Positions 44,476 to 56,690 of a DNA stretch of 64,000 nt are shown here, in pieces. Every line of letters begins with the position of its first letter. Position 1 is the first letter of the stretch. The notes beneath the pieces were generated by a model. It was not told the origin of the DNA. It worked only from the letters and a program-made list of their open reading frames with translations, and did no database searches. A program made the translations under genes and the position numbers. This stretch comes from Tulasnella sp. 424 (Eukaryota > Basidiomycota > Agaricomycetes > Cantharellales > Tulasnellaceae), in the NCBI GenBank assembly GCA_019633425.1, contig WSUB01000007.1, forward strand, positions 62,001-126,000, written 5' to 3'.

Positions 44476-47400
44476 ATGCCCTCTCCATTACTCCTCGTCC
44501 AAGCTCTGCTCAACCGGAGAATCGTTACAGCCGAAGACGAGACTGGAGACACATTCCACAACATTGCGGATGTCGAGGAGGGAGGTCGCCCCTCACGTCC
44601 TCAAAGCCGAGGCTTTCTCTCCCAATTCAGGGGACGTTATGACACGATGCGCTCGGAGGCCGCTGCGAAAGGGGAGGGCCCTTCGTCAAGTCCCGATCGA
44701 CACCGGGACTTTGCTGATGAAGACGTCCTGGACGAAGAAGACGAGGACGACGAAATTTTGGACACCGAGGGACATACACCACGAAGCGACGGAACAGACG
44801 GAGTTCCAAGTCCCGCACTCCGCGGCGCTGATGACACAATGTCCTCGCCGACCCTGACACCCACCAACGGCCCTACAAGCGGAACACCTCGAAAACGTAC
44901 CATTCGACACCACGACGAGGAAAACGGAGGAGGCGAAAGTTCTGACGCTACGAGACGTGGGGACGAATTCTCTTCGATGAAGCGTTCCGACACGCAGGGG
45001 AGCACTTCGACGTGGTCATGGGTGCCTCAACCTAGAACACCAGGTCCGATTCGGAAAGCTTTGCGGAAGACTAAGAACTTTATATTTCAAACGGATCCGA
45101 CTGGTGAAAAAGATGGAAATCAATTCATTCCGAATTATAGGTGAGAGTTTTGGTTGATGTCTATGGGCCACCGTTGACCTAGGGGTCCCCAAAGATACAT
45201 GCCCATCCTGTCCGGAGTGCTATCACCATTCGCTATTCTATTGGAAATTCCCGGTCTCACTGAGCATGTAAGACCTCTCTTTCCTGTCTCACTTCCAATT
45301 CGATGTGCTGAAAAGGCATCGGCCATTACAGTGGTACATCCGGACGGAAAACCATCAGATTGTTGAAACCCGTCGGAACCCCCCGAGTAAGCGCACCCTT
45401 CGTCCCTCCTTACTCATAGCTCTGCTTACAACTTTTCTTTCTGAAGTCGTGATGATCGCAATGGGCTTTTCTATGGCTTGCGGCTTAGTAGCCAACCTTG
45501 CGCTCATTGCCCGATTCTTGGAACGGCGAGTCAAACTCAATACCTGGTTAGCTATGATCTTTTTAGCTATTCACGGTACAGTATTCGGCTTGATTAGAAC
45601 GAATTGGAGGGAGTGAACTGACTACGGCATCACTCAATAGATATCATCAACATCATCGTTGTCACCGCATTTGGTGTAATCCACCGGTTTGATGATGGCT
45701 TCACCTATGGCGAGGTATGTGCTTCAGTGAAACGGGTCTGCGATACGGCTGACCGATAGCTTTACGGGGCACCTCTTTAGGCATTTTGGATGTGTGTGTG
45801 CTCGACGATATTCTCGCTTACTGTGACCGCAACGCTCGCATATGATCTCATTACGACACCCGAGTTCGCCAAGAGCGGTAAGCTTGATTGCTTTGGAGTA
45901 AGCGGAATTGTTCTAAGCTCACGCAATCGAGGAAATTAGGCAGTGGGCTGACGCGAAAACAGCGATCATTGGTCATTATGGTCATGATTCTCTTGTGCTA
46001 CATTGCGTTGGGGAGTTTGGTTTTCGCGGAGCTTCTTGGGTTGACATTCCAAGATGGGCTTTACTACACAGTCGTCTCGATTGAGAGTAAGTAAATCACT
46101 CTATACATTACTGGATTAGCCGGAAGACTGACCCCCACCTATAGCTATCGGCTTTGGAGATATCACACCAACCAACCCGGGGAGCATCGTGTTCTGTATC
46201 TTCTACAGCACGATTGGAATCATCAACATCGGTCTCGTCGTCAACACCACACGCGAAACCATCATCGAAGCTTTCGAGAACGCCTACCGCAAACGTGCTG
46301 CAGAGATCGCCCGGCGGAGACACGAGCATAAGGTCATGCGGGTTCAACAACGCGAGCGACGGATCGCAATGGAGAAAGAGCTGCGCGAAGCTGGACTACC
46401 TCTCTACGTACGAGTTCCTGTCAACAACAACAGCAAGCACCATGTCGGAGGGGGGAGAGGGTACATGTCGACGAATCATAACACCAGGTTGGTTCTGAAC
46501 GAAGCGGGGTTGAGTGAATGGCGGAGGAAACGAGCGGAAGAAAACGCAAGGCAACTTCAGGATCCGGAAAACACCGAGGTTGTGGCACATGATATGGAGG
46601 TGCCGGAACAGCATTTGGACTCGGACGCGAAGAAGGGTAGAGCTTTGGTGACTGCGATGGAGCTGAAGACTGAGTTGGCTATGGGTGCGGATGATCCGGA
46701 CAAGGATGATGGGGAAACATATGCGGCTTTTAGGAGGAGGATTCAAAAGGAGGAGAGGAAGGAGTTTTATACGAAGGTGAGCAGGGTTCAACTTTAGCCC
46801 GTTGGCTTCTCGACTGACCGGATTTCTTGCGGCACGTGTCTGCAGCTTACCGTAGCGTGGACGTTCTTCATTCTCTTCTGGGTCACGGGAGCCGGGATCT
46901 TCATGGCCACGGAAAAGGAGTGGTCGTTTGGGAGGTCCTTCTATTTCTGTTGGATGTCCTTCAGTACCATCGGCTATGGGGAGATAGTACCAAAGAGTCC
47001 CGCTGGTCGAGCGGTTTTCGTCGTGTGGGCGTTGATGGGTAAGTCCATTCCTCGCATCTCCTGGCGGTTCCTCCACTCACTTGGAATGCAACAACAAGGC
47101 GTTGCTGCAATGACTATCCTCATTGCCGTCCTTTCTGAGGCATACAGCTCCCAGTACAAGTCTGCTCTTCAAAAAGGCTCCTTCCACAAGGCCATAAAGA
47201 GCTTTGAAGGCAAAGAAGCCCAGCGGGGAAAGTCTCCGGACAACGAAAAAAGTCCGAGAGAGTCCATCCACCTCGCTCATGAAGAAGCAAAGCACGAAAT
47301 CGAACTCGAGAACGCCCAGTCGCCGTCAGACCTTGCTCAAAAGATATTGGATAGCACTCGCCGACAATTAGACGTCATCCCACTCAACGTTATCACTCAC

Positions 47401-47918
47401 GCCAAGACGTTTCATGACCACGTTCGATATTTCGCCAATCACCCGCAGTACCCACATGAACCTCCACCAACGAGTCTGACGGACTTGTTGGATGAAATTG
47501 CCGAGTCGGAGAAAATGGACGAAAGGATGAAGGAGGAGTTGTTAGGGGATGAGGAGGCGAGGAAAGCGTTGTTCTTCATGAGTTATGAACGTGAGTCGAG
47601 TTTGAAGCCGAGGCGCAAATTGGGCGTGGACCTAATAATCAACTCCGACCAGGTGCCTTCCGTAAGCTCATCGAAACGGCCGAGAGGGCTGTAGAAGTCA
47701 TCGCGGTCAAGGACTTCGAGTGGGAGCGGCTCGTTGAAATGCTGAAAGACCGAGAAGGAATCCCCGTGGATACCCCAAGGTATGAGGCTCCGGCACAGCA
47801 GCGGAGGCCCTCTTCCGCGGGAATGACTCTTCGGCAGAGGGAGAAGAGCAAGAACGACGACGAAGAAGCGAGGGACGAGAAACCATCAAGACGTTCTCTA
47901 GGTGCTTCCAAAGATTGA
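44476..47918 (+). CDS. TOK1: TOK-type outward-rectifying K+ channel, copy A
   Basis: Eleven exons (44476-45140, 45195-45267, 45332-45386, 45447-45575, 45641-45714, 45781-45877, 45940-46086, 46145-46776, 46846-47038, 47099-47590, 47653-47918) sum to 2823 nt, giving 940 residues. A charged cytosolic N-terminus of about 220 residues precedes the fungal TOK core: S-P-F-A-I-L-L-E-I-P-G-L-T-E-H-W-Y-I-R, several membrane helices, G-L-T-R-K-Q-R-S-L-V-I, pore 1 S-I-E-T-I-G-F-G-D, a long cytosolic linker (about 180 residues), pore 2 F-S-T-I-G-Y-G-E, and a C-terminal tail. The usual 8-TM, two-pore plan is supported. Pore 2 ends in E where D is usual and where copy B has D. TOK channels pass outward K+ current at the plasma membrane. 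Its first exon and 5' flank are partly duplicated at 36870-37642. Confidence 0.88.
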
Positions 47919-48270
47919 AATGACGCAATTGCTAATGAACACTATACACTCAAACAATCCATCATGACCAACAAACGCAGTTATCGTGTATCACTATTGA
48001 TTGATATGTATTGTACTTGCTCGAATGGTTCCTCTCTCAATCTTATGAAGACTGACCCTATTTCCATGGTTCAAGTTCCATGATCTCGTTCCGTAAATTT
48101 AACATAGACGTTGGCTCGCTCTCTACATACAACACCCAGAAGTTGTTCAACCATCGTCGTCACCTACCTTGATAAGTCTCCTGCACGCAGAACACTAACC
48201 TACCCCTACTATTCCTCATATCCGTGCCACGGTATAGTAACCTCAATCCCCCCTACGAAGGTCTTTGTCA
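47919..48270. other. TOK A 3' flank and a detached piece of TOK 5' flank
   Basis: At about 48065-48230 the sequence aligns with the upstream region of TOK copies (AAATTTAACATAGACGTTGG compares with AAATTTAACGTTGACGTTGG at 43948). The continuation of that flank is found only at about 51700-52109, just before TOK copy B. The 5' flank of copy B has therefore been split by about 3.4 kb of other DNA. Confidence 0.6.
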
Positions 48271-48401
48271 GGCTGATTCAGCAGCTGAGTTCGAAATTCC
48301 CGCTACCTTGGTAGTGGGTTTTTTGGGGTGGACGCGATTTCGAAACCATTAAGAAAATGACCCTCAACATTGTGGGGCTGATTCAGCAGCTGGGTCGAAA
48401 T
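48271..48401 (+). repeat. Direct repeat pair of about 27 bp
   Basis: GGCTGATTCAGCAGCTG followed by a TTCGAAAT-like end occurs at 48271-48297 and again at 48376-48401, with about 105 bp from start to start. It lies at the left border of the DNA inserted upstream of TOK copy B. It also contains the CAGCTG palindrome. Confidence 0.5.
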
Positions 48402-48403
48402 AT

Positions 48404-49990
48404 TGATGGCGGAGTTTGAACTATCTACCCGGTTTGTTTCCCTGACGTCACATCTCGTCATGGAGAGCTTCCTCTCCCCTCACTAACTGCTCTCGCGACA
48501 CTCAACGCTCGTCAACCGCCTTTCCTTCTGTACTGCCTGCGAATATGGGACGAATTCATCGCCTATGCGTTGACTGTATGTCATTCGGTAATTTCGGTTG
48601 TGGTCTTCGCTTCGCTTATGTACCTCACGTCATCTGCAGATCCTTCAGATGAGAGCCTATATGGCGATGACAGTGCCTGCATGCCAAGGTGCGCGCACTC
48701 CTTACCTTCTCGCTGACCGCCCGTCCTGCATACTTCAGCACGATGCATACCGATTGGAGTTGTGGTGAGCTCGATTTCGTTCTCGACTGCCGCGTCGCTG
48801 CTGATTATTTTCAAGAGGATCTGTGAGCGTAGACACTTGCCGCGCTCTGCAGCGCGCCGACTGTAACCGCCGAAACAGAAACAGAAACAGAGACAGAAAC
48901 CGACCATACAGTTTATTTCCGCTGCCATAGACTTTATTCCAGGCAGCATCGTCTCGATGACACCCGCCTAGCCGCTTGCAAAGGCATTCGAACTAGCCTC
49001 AGGCATTTACGACTTGCAAATGTACTAGCTCGTTGGTTGAGTCTACTTATATCTTCCACACACGAGGCGAGCCTCAACGAGAATTTTCGCGTAACTTTGT
49101 CACTGCTTTTTATGCCGATAATGAGTGTCGATTCGAGCTCCCTTGCTGAGAGCACGTCGTCTGTTCAGGGATGTCGCCAACCGTGAATGCGCTATGTACA
49201 TATCAAGGTACCCTTTTATCATCTCCGGTAGCACTGAACACTCACCCCTCGTGACACCGTGTTATCATGTCGACGTCGTTTGAATTTTGAAGTCGGCGAC
49301 CGCCGAAAGGCTCTAATTCGACTTTTGATGCCCGCCGGCGTGCGCTTTGACTTTGCAGCCATACACTCGCGATGAAGAAAGCACTGTGGCTCCCATGATC
49401 GATGTCCCGGCACTCTTACGACCTGGAGCTTTCATTCAATTCCGTGTAAAGTTGCAGGCATTCGCCATTGTGGATAGGAAAAATGAAAATGGAAGAGACT
49501 CGGACCCTTGTAACATGCGAATACGTCGCCGGATTGTATACCACGCTTTCGCTCACTGACCTTTCTAAAAGGCTCGTCCTTCATCTCCATTCATCTCAAA
49601 GCTCTGCGCGAGAGCGACCAAGAGACTTGAGTATGGACCCGTTTGCACCACCTCACCTCCTTCAACTTTCTAGCCAGAAAGCGATGGAATGACGGTGTCA
49701 ACTAGGACTCCAGTCCTCTGAGCCAAACTGCTTCAGTATGTGCTTACTTTCATGATAGGCCGCACCCATTTGTCCCGATTTCCGTAAACTGCGGCAAAGG
49801 CAACGGCAAGTCTTCTACCATGGTACACTCAGTAAGTCCCCCGTTTTTATCTACACACACGCAGAATACGAACAATAAATTTTAAAAAGCAGTTTTATGC
49901 CTTGATATTGACCGCCCTTCCCTATTGCCTGTATGTATCACGTCTAACATCGCTCTGTTCGGCCTAGTCTTCGTAAGATTTACTGTCCAG
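48404..49990 (+). pseudogene. Decayed unknown gene-like unit, copy 1
   Basis: It aligns through most of its length with 50098-51560. Plus-strand exon-like pieces include M-G-R-I-H-R-L-C-V-D with a GTATGT donor (48546-48577), S-D-E-S-L-Y-G-D-D-S-A-C-M-P (about 48642-48690), E-V-G-D-R-R-K-A-L-I-R-L-L-M-P (about 49285-49335) and P-M-I-D-V-P-A-L-L-R-P-G-A-F-I-Q-F-R-V (about 49393-49450). The pieces cannot be joined in one frame without stops. I do not recognise the family. Confidence 0.35.
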
Positions 49991-50097
49991 GTACAAAATA
50001 ATGGATCATGTCGATGTCCCCAAATATTGCCTATGTTTCTATGAGCAGCCTTCCCTCAAGGTAGCGGGCACTGCCGGGCTTGCACGGCCCTGCTAGC

Positions 50098-51560
50098 TTT
50101 ATATGAATAGCGGAGTTCGATAGCCGTTCAATTCCGGACGTCACATTTCACTATTGAAGGTTCGCTGGTGCTATCGCAAACGCTCGTCTATCGCCCTCGT
50201 CGCTATCCGTCGTGTACCACTCGCAGTTACAGGACAACCTCAACTCTTATGCGTTAATTGTAGTCATTCGGTCGAGGTCATCGCTTGGCTTACCTCGATT
50301 CATCTGCGGGCCTTCAGCTGAGAGCCTATTTGACGACGATGCCTGTTGAGGTGGAGGACCTGTCGGTGCGGACACTCACTCGCGTCATGGCGTCCTGCCT
50401 CCTGTATGTGCGGAAACAGAAATTGACGATACATGTTCTTCATTTCCCGTTGCCATGGACTCGACTCCGGGCAACATCATCCTCGACGATAACCCCGGGC
50501 TAGCCGGTTGCAAGACGTTCGAACAAGCCTCTTACATTAATACTTGTGAGAGCGCTAACTCTGTGATTGAGTTTACTTATTTGCTCCACCTCCGAGACGA
50601 GTCCCGACGAGAATTCTCGTGCTAGTCTGTCACTCCTTTCTATGTCGATAATGAGTGTCAACCCTACCCCTTGCCTCTCTCTAAGAGCACGTCATCGGAT
50701 CAGGAGATGTCGGGCAGCTATGCAGTTCGTATCACCGATGGTGGAAGGGCTGTATATCAGAATCTCGTCGATGCTCGTGGCCTCATATCCGTAGGTTTTT
50801 ACAATCTCGGATTGCACTCACCTCTCAAGACATGGAGTGATCATGTTGTTGAATGCTGAACTCTTTGACTGCTGAAAGGCTCCAATCCAAAATCCGATAT
50901 CCAGGGAGTGTTTTGACTACACCCGCGATGAAGATACTCCGACTCTCATCGTCGATCTCCCGCGACTCTTTCAACCTGCAGCCTTTACTCAATTCCATGT
51001 AAGGTTACACTCATAGTATTGTGAATTGGAGGAGACCCCGTCACCCACCAGTACGTTCCCCTGTTGTATACCGCGCTTTAGCTCACTGTCCTTTCTACCT
51101 AGGTACCTACGAAATCGCTCGTCCTTCATCTCCATTCAGCTCAAAGTTCTGCGCGAGATTGACCAAGGGTATGAACCCGTTCGCATCGCCCCACCTGCTG
51201 ACCTTCTTTCCAGTAAAGCAATCGAATCATGATGTCGACTCAGGGGTCCCTCCCAACGAAACCGGTTCAATACGTGGTTCCTCTATGATAGGTTCCACCC
51301 CTTCAAACGAATCGCCAGAGACCGTAGCAGGGCAACGCCACATCTTCCGCCATGTTATACTTAGCAAATCTTCTACTTTTCTCCACACGCCCCCATAACA
51401 AGAGTAATGATGATGATTTCTCTTGAAGAAAAAGGCGCTCGGTGTCTCCATCTTTGATCACCCTCCCCCGTTACCTGGACCATGTCCGAAATTGCTCCGT
51501 TCTGCTTGATGCCCCTGGATTATTCACTCTGTATACAAAATGATTACGTCTCCATCCCCA
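50098..51560 (+). pseudogene. Decayed unknown gene-like unit, copy 2
   Basis: This is the diverged tandem partner of 48404-49990. Matching pieces are S-A-E-S-L-F-D-D-D-A-C with a stop (about 50315), Y-T-R-D-E-D-T-P-T-L-I-V-D-L-P-R-L-F-Q (about 50917-50975) and A-A-F-T-Q-F-H-V-R. The ATG of copy 1 is replaced here. Shared positions of indels and stops differ between the copies, so both decayed after duplication. Confidence 0.35.
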
Positions 51561-52109
51561 GATCCATGATCTACATTGCTATGGGACTGCCTTCCCTCAA
51601 GGTACATAGCTAACGTAGCGGGCCTGGCTGGCTTGCACCGGCCCGAATAGCTTGATGTATTGCGTGCGAACAGATCGTCATGGGACCTAGTACCCCAGAT
51701 ACTCCGCTGACTAACACGCCATGGAGGACAACCGACCACGCGGAAAGGATCTCCCTAGCTCGGACCTGTTCCAGCTCTCGGAGCGTCTCGTGGTCTTATC
51801 GTTCCAATTTCTCCCCCCAAGTTAGACATCAGCCGACTTCATGGATTGCAAGTTTTGCCAAGCCACACGCGGAACCCTTTCGCATCCGATTTCAGTACGC
51901 GTCTTTTCAATTCCGAAGCTTGGCATTTGTGTGCTGATTGGCTGGGCGGTGTTGGTGGGAGGTTTCCGATTCTCGGCTGCTTCGCTAGTATTATTCTCAG
52001 ATGATCCTCTCGTATAGTACTGTTCTATAATTAGGTATGTTGCAGGTCGCATTTAAGCTCGCCCTTTGTGCGCACACCAAATATTCAATCACAGGCACAA
52101 ACGCTCGAC

Positions 52110-55100
52110 ATGCCCTCTCCATTACTCCTAATCCAAACTCTGCTTGACCGAAAGATCGTTACAGCCGAAGACGAGACTGAAGGGAGGTTCCAGGATATTG
52201 CAGCTGTTGAAGAAGGTCATCCGCCCTCGCGCCGTACCGGTCGAGGCTTTCTCTCCCGACTCATAGGATATCATGACGCGATGAGTTCGGAGGCCTGCAC
52301 GGAAGGAGTGGGTCCCTCATCAAGTCCCGATCGAGACCGGCACTTTGCTGGAGCAGACGTAGTGTACGAAGAAGACGAGGACGACCAAATTTTGGACACT
52401 GAGGAACCTACACCACCAAGTAACGGAACAGACGGAATGCCAGGTCACGCGCTACCCCCCAGCGCTGACACTTCAGTGCCCTTACCAAACCTGATGCCCT
52501 CCAACACCCCTCCAAGCCAAGCGCCCCGAAAATGTTCCCTTCGCCCTCACGACGAGGAAAATGGGGGAGGCGAAAGCTCTGGTACTACGAACCGGGGGGA
52601 CGGATTCGCAGAGATGAACCGCTACGACACGCGGGGGAGCACGTCAACCTGGCCATCGATGACTCCGCCTAGAACACTAGGTCCGATTCCGAAAGCTTTG
52701 AAGAAGACTAAGGCCTTTATATTTCAAACAAATCCGGAAGGTGATCAAGCTGGAAATAAATTTATTCTGAACTATAGGTGAGAGTATGGGTAGAGGTGTA
52801 TGAGCTAATGCTGACCGAGGGTTCCGAAAGATACATGCCTATTCTCTCCGGAGTGCTATCACCATTCGCTATTCTGTTGGAAATTCCAGGTCTCACTGAG
52901 CATGTAAGACGTCTCGTTCTACCTCGCTTCCAAATTGATCCGCTAAAGAGGCACCGGCCGTTGCAGTGGTACATTCGAACGGAAAACCATCAAGTTGTTG
53001 AATCACGTCAGAACCCCAAGAGTAAGCGCACTCTTCGAACCGAATTACTCATAATTCTGCTTATAACGTTCTTCCTCGAGTCATGATAATCGCAATAGCT
53101 GTTTCTATGACTTGTAGCTTAATAGCCAACCTAGCTCTTATTGCCCGATTCTTGGAGCATGAGGTCATATTCAATACTTGTTTGGCTATGGTTGTTTTGA
53201 TTATTCACGGTACAGCCCTGGGCTTGGTTATGACTGATTAGGAGAGTGGACTAACGGCGGCCTCACCCAATAGACATTATCAACATCATCGTTGTTACCG
53301 TGTTTGGTGTTATCCATCGGTTTGATGATGGTTTCACTTACGGCGAGGTACGTTCATCCGTCAAGTGGGTCTGCAATACAGCTAACCAATATCTGGATGG
53401 CGCCCCTCTGTAGGCATTTTGGATGTGCGTCTGCTCGACAATATTTTCGGTTACTGTGACCGCAACGCTCGCATATGACTTCTTTACAACGCACGACTTC
53501 GCCGAGAACAGTAAGAGTGATTATTTTGGAGGAAGCGGAATCATTCCAAGCTGAGGCAATTGAGGACACCAGGTAGTGGGCTAACGCGAAAACAGCGTTC
53601 ATTGGTCATCATGGTTATGATACTGCTCTGCTACATCGCGTTGGGGAGTGGGGTTTTCGCGGAACTTATCGGGTTGACCTTCCAGGATGGGCTTTACTAT
53701 ACCGTCGTCTCGATCGAGAGTAAGTGCATCACACTACCTATTCGCTAACTTGGCCGAAAGGCTGACCCCATCCATAGCTATCGGCTTCGGAGATATCACA
53801 CCAAATAATACAGGAAGCACCCTGTTCTGTATCTTCTACAGCACGATTGGAATCATCACTGTCTGGCTCGTGGTCAACACCACACGCGAGACCATCATGG
53901 AAGCTTTCGAGAATGTCTATCTCAAAGGCAGACGCGAGCGCAAGGCCATGCGAGCTCAACAAGGGGAATCCTATTTGGATTTCAAGAAGAGGATGCAAAT
54001 GCAGGAGAGGAAGGAATTTAAAACGAAGGTGACTACTGCCATTGCTAAGGTTCAACTTCAAGTTGACCCGTTGGTTTCACGACTGATGGTTTTCCTGGGG
54101 TGCATTGCAGCTTTTCGTACCGTGGATATTCCTGATCCTTTTCTGGGTTACGGGAGCAGGCGTCTTCACGGTCACGGAAAAGGAGTGGACGTTTTGGAGG
54201 TCCTTATATTTCTGCTGGGTGTCCTTCAGTACAATCGGCTATGGGGATATAGTACCAAAGAGTCCAGCCGGTCGAGCGGTATTCATCGTGTGGGCGTTGA
54301 TGGGTAAGTCTCTTCCTCGTGTCTATTGGCGGTCGACTTACTCGAAATCCATTAATAAGGCGTTGCTGCGATGAGTATTCTCATTGCCGTCCTTACCGAG
54401 GGATACGGTTCCCGGTATAAACACGCCCTTCAGAATGGCCTTGTCCACAAGGCTATCAAGAGCGTTGAACGCAGAGAAGAAGCTCGAAAGGAAAAATCTC
54501 AGGAAAAGAATCTGAGCCGATTGATCGACCTCGCTAATGAAGTCCAGCACGAAATTGAGCTCCAGAACGCTCAGTCACCGTCAGACCTTGCTCAAAAAAT
54601 ATTGGATCGCACTCGCCGGCATCTAGACCCCATCACGTCTGACGTCGTTATCACCCACGCTAAGAAGTTCCACGACCATGTTCGCTATTTTGCGAATCAC
54701 ACATACCCGCCCGAGCCTCCAGCGAGTCTGAAAGACTTGTTGGATGAAATTGTCGAGTCTGAGGAAATGGATGAACGGGTGAAGCAGGAGTTGTTGGGGG
54801 ATGATGATGCAAGGAAGACGTTGTTCTTCATAAGTTACGAACGTGAGTCGAGGTTGAAACCTGGACGCAAATAGAGAGTTGAGCTGACAGTCAAATCGCA
54901 CTAGGTGCCTTCCATAAGCTCATCGACACTGCCGAGAGGGCTGTAGAAATCATCAAGGTCAAGGACATCGAGTGGGAGCGGCTCGTTAAAATGTTGAAAG
55001 AGCGAGACGGAAAGTTTGGAAACTCTGCGAAGTATGACGCTCCGGCACAACGCCAACAGCGGACAACCTCTACCACCGGGATGACGGCTCTGCAAAAGGA

Positions 55101-55173
55101 GAAGAGCAAGAATGACGAAGAAGTGAGGGACGAGAAGCCAGCAAGGCGATTTCTAGGCCTTTTCGAATATTGA
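52110..55173 (+). CDS. TOK1: TOK-type outward-rectifying K+ channel, copy B
   Basis: It is a paralogue of copy A with the same exon order. The ATG at 52110 is chosen because it matches the start of copy A; an in-frame ATG at 52068 is also open. Core motifs are L-E-I-P-G-L-T-E-H-W-Y-I-R, H-R-F-D-D-G-F-T-Y-G-E, G-L-T-R-K-Q-R-S-L-V-I, pore 1 S-I-E-T-I-G-F-G-D-I-T-P and pore 2 F-S-T-I-G-Y-G-D-I-V-P. The cytosolic linker between the pores is much shorter than in A: about 100 residues present around 46340-46720 of A are absent. The C-terminal tail aligns to the last codons and TGA at 55171-55173. I see no stops across the exons. The different linker and pore 2 residue suggest the two channels gate differently, which is inference. 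Confidence 0.87.
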
Positions 55174-55435
55174 AATTATGCGATCACTAGGAAATACAAC
55201 CCACTCAATCAATTCATCATACCTCACAGACGCAGTTACCGTGTATCACTATCGGCTGATATGCATTGTACTTGCTCGAATGGTTCCTCTCTCGATCTTA
55301 CGAACCAACTTGCAACCGACGTTTGTGGGACTTCCCAGCGGACCCGCAACGTACGCTCTATCGCATACATGGTTGGTGTCCTTCAATTTGGGTCGGGTTC
55401 AAAGACGAGGCGCTGAATAAGGGAGGGGCGTAATA

Positions 55436-56690
55436 TTAGGGAGAGTAAGCAAAAATGACAGCTTCACGACGAACCGTTGGAGGAAATGGAACCTCTGGTT
55501 TTTCGCTCGCCCAAACGGCAGGGGCATCGGCCGCAAAGATAACGTTCTTGCTTTTAATTACAACTTGGAGTGGATATACCACTACATATAGTACGCGTCA
55601 GCTTGTGTTGGAGGGTTCAGGGAAATGAACTCACAGCCGTGCCAACCCCACCAGGATGCGGACAATGTGCCATCTTGTGCTAAGCCCCACACTCTAGACT
55701 GTCTTGGACCTCGCCACTTGCACGACGAAGCTAAGTTGCTCGGGTCACCCCCAACGGCGGAGAGATAAGCATAACTTTAAACGATTATCGGAGAGTGCTG
55801 TTAGCGGAGATTCAAGTCCAGTGAACCCCGACGTACTCAGTCGACCCCCGCACTATCGCCGGCTGACTTTGGATCCATGACACCCCAAGCCACTCAAGAT
55901 TCGAGTTGCAATCCTGTAAAAAGAAAGTACATCTATGAGCTCTTTTTGTACTTGATACCTTTATCTTTGCCAAATCGGCGTACAGGCAAGGTTAAATTGA
56001 AGAGTCCAGCGGCGGCTTCGTTTTCGTCGTACATCACTCTTGGACCATAATTCTGATGCTTGGTTAGTCCGAAGCAGCCATATGCCGGTAACTTGCAGGA
56101 AACATAACCACACAGTGATTTGGATGACGAGACGACTCGAATGCGGCCAGTCCGTATAATCGGAGCTCGAGGAGTTTCTTGTACTGGCGGCGGTGGAGGC
56201 AAGGGTCTAGACATCGACTGTTGGAGACTGAGTTGAGTTACGGAAGGACCCGAGGGAGGCGTATCGGCAATCTCAACGAGAGCAGCTTCATAGGTCGGGG
56301 GAGCTGCGTCTGTGTTATTGGCTGAGAGTGAAGACCTAGTCGCAATTCCGTCACCGGCTGGTTCCTAACATCCACTCAGGGGACTCACGGTCCAGCTCCA
56401 CCCCCAGCAGGGAACTGCCTCAGGATTTCCGCCTTCAACAACTTCCAATTACCCTGCGTCTTGTCGTCCAAGGACTCGAACCAGCGAAGCGCATCGCCTT
56501 CGAAGCAGACGGAGACCAAGTCCACAATCCAATCGTTTTCCCTCAATTTCCCAGCGGCATGGGCTCGGCGCTGAACGGCTTGCACGAAGGCTTCTGCTTC
56601 CTGCCCAGAAGTGCCGCGAAACGTGAGTTGTACGTGGTCAGCACTGGGATCTTGCTTCTCTACGCGGATCGGGTTGCGCATAATTAGCAC
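55436..56690 (-). CDS. Gag-like family member L13 (divergent)
   Basis: Exon 1 (56690-56388) has F-R-G-T-S-G-Q-E-A-E-A-F-V, A-A-G-K-L-R-E-N-D-W-I-V-D-L, D-A-L-R-W-F-E-S-L-D-D-K and W-K-L-L-K-A-E-I-L-R-Q-F-P. The next exon (about 56345-55945) has P-P-T-Y-E-A-A, a P-L-P-P-P-P-P-V linker and R-T-G-R-I-R-V-V-S-S-S-K-S. A donor GTATCAAG lies at about 55960, and reading through it stops at 55933. Further minus-strand pieces V-W-G-L-A-Q-D-G-T-L-S-A (about 55690) and R-R-E-A-V-I-F-A-Y (about 55450) correspond to exons 3 and 4 of the family. The 3' end is uncertain. Tyr of A-L-R-W-Y is Phe here. Confidence 0.5.

Larger units (their letters stand above)
37643..44735. repeat. Tandem segmental duplication, unit 2
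   Basis: It begins with a copy of the PAH 3' end and 3' flank (37643-37860 aligns with about 32596-32830). L10, L11, L12, the unassigned block and the TOK 5' region follow. It keeps about 1.6 kb (37850-39477) that unit 1 has lost, including the 3' exons of L10. Confidence 0.75.
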
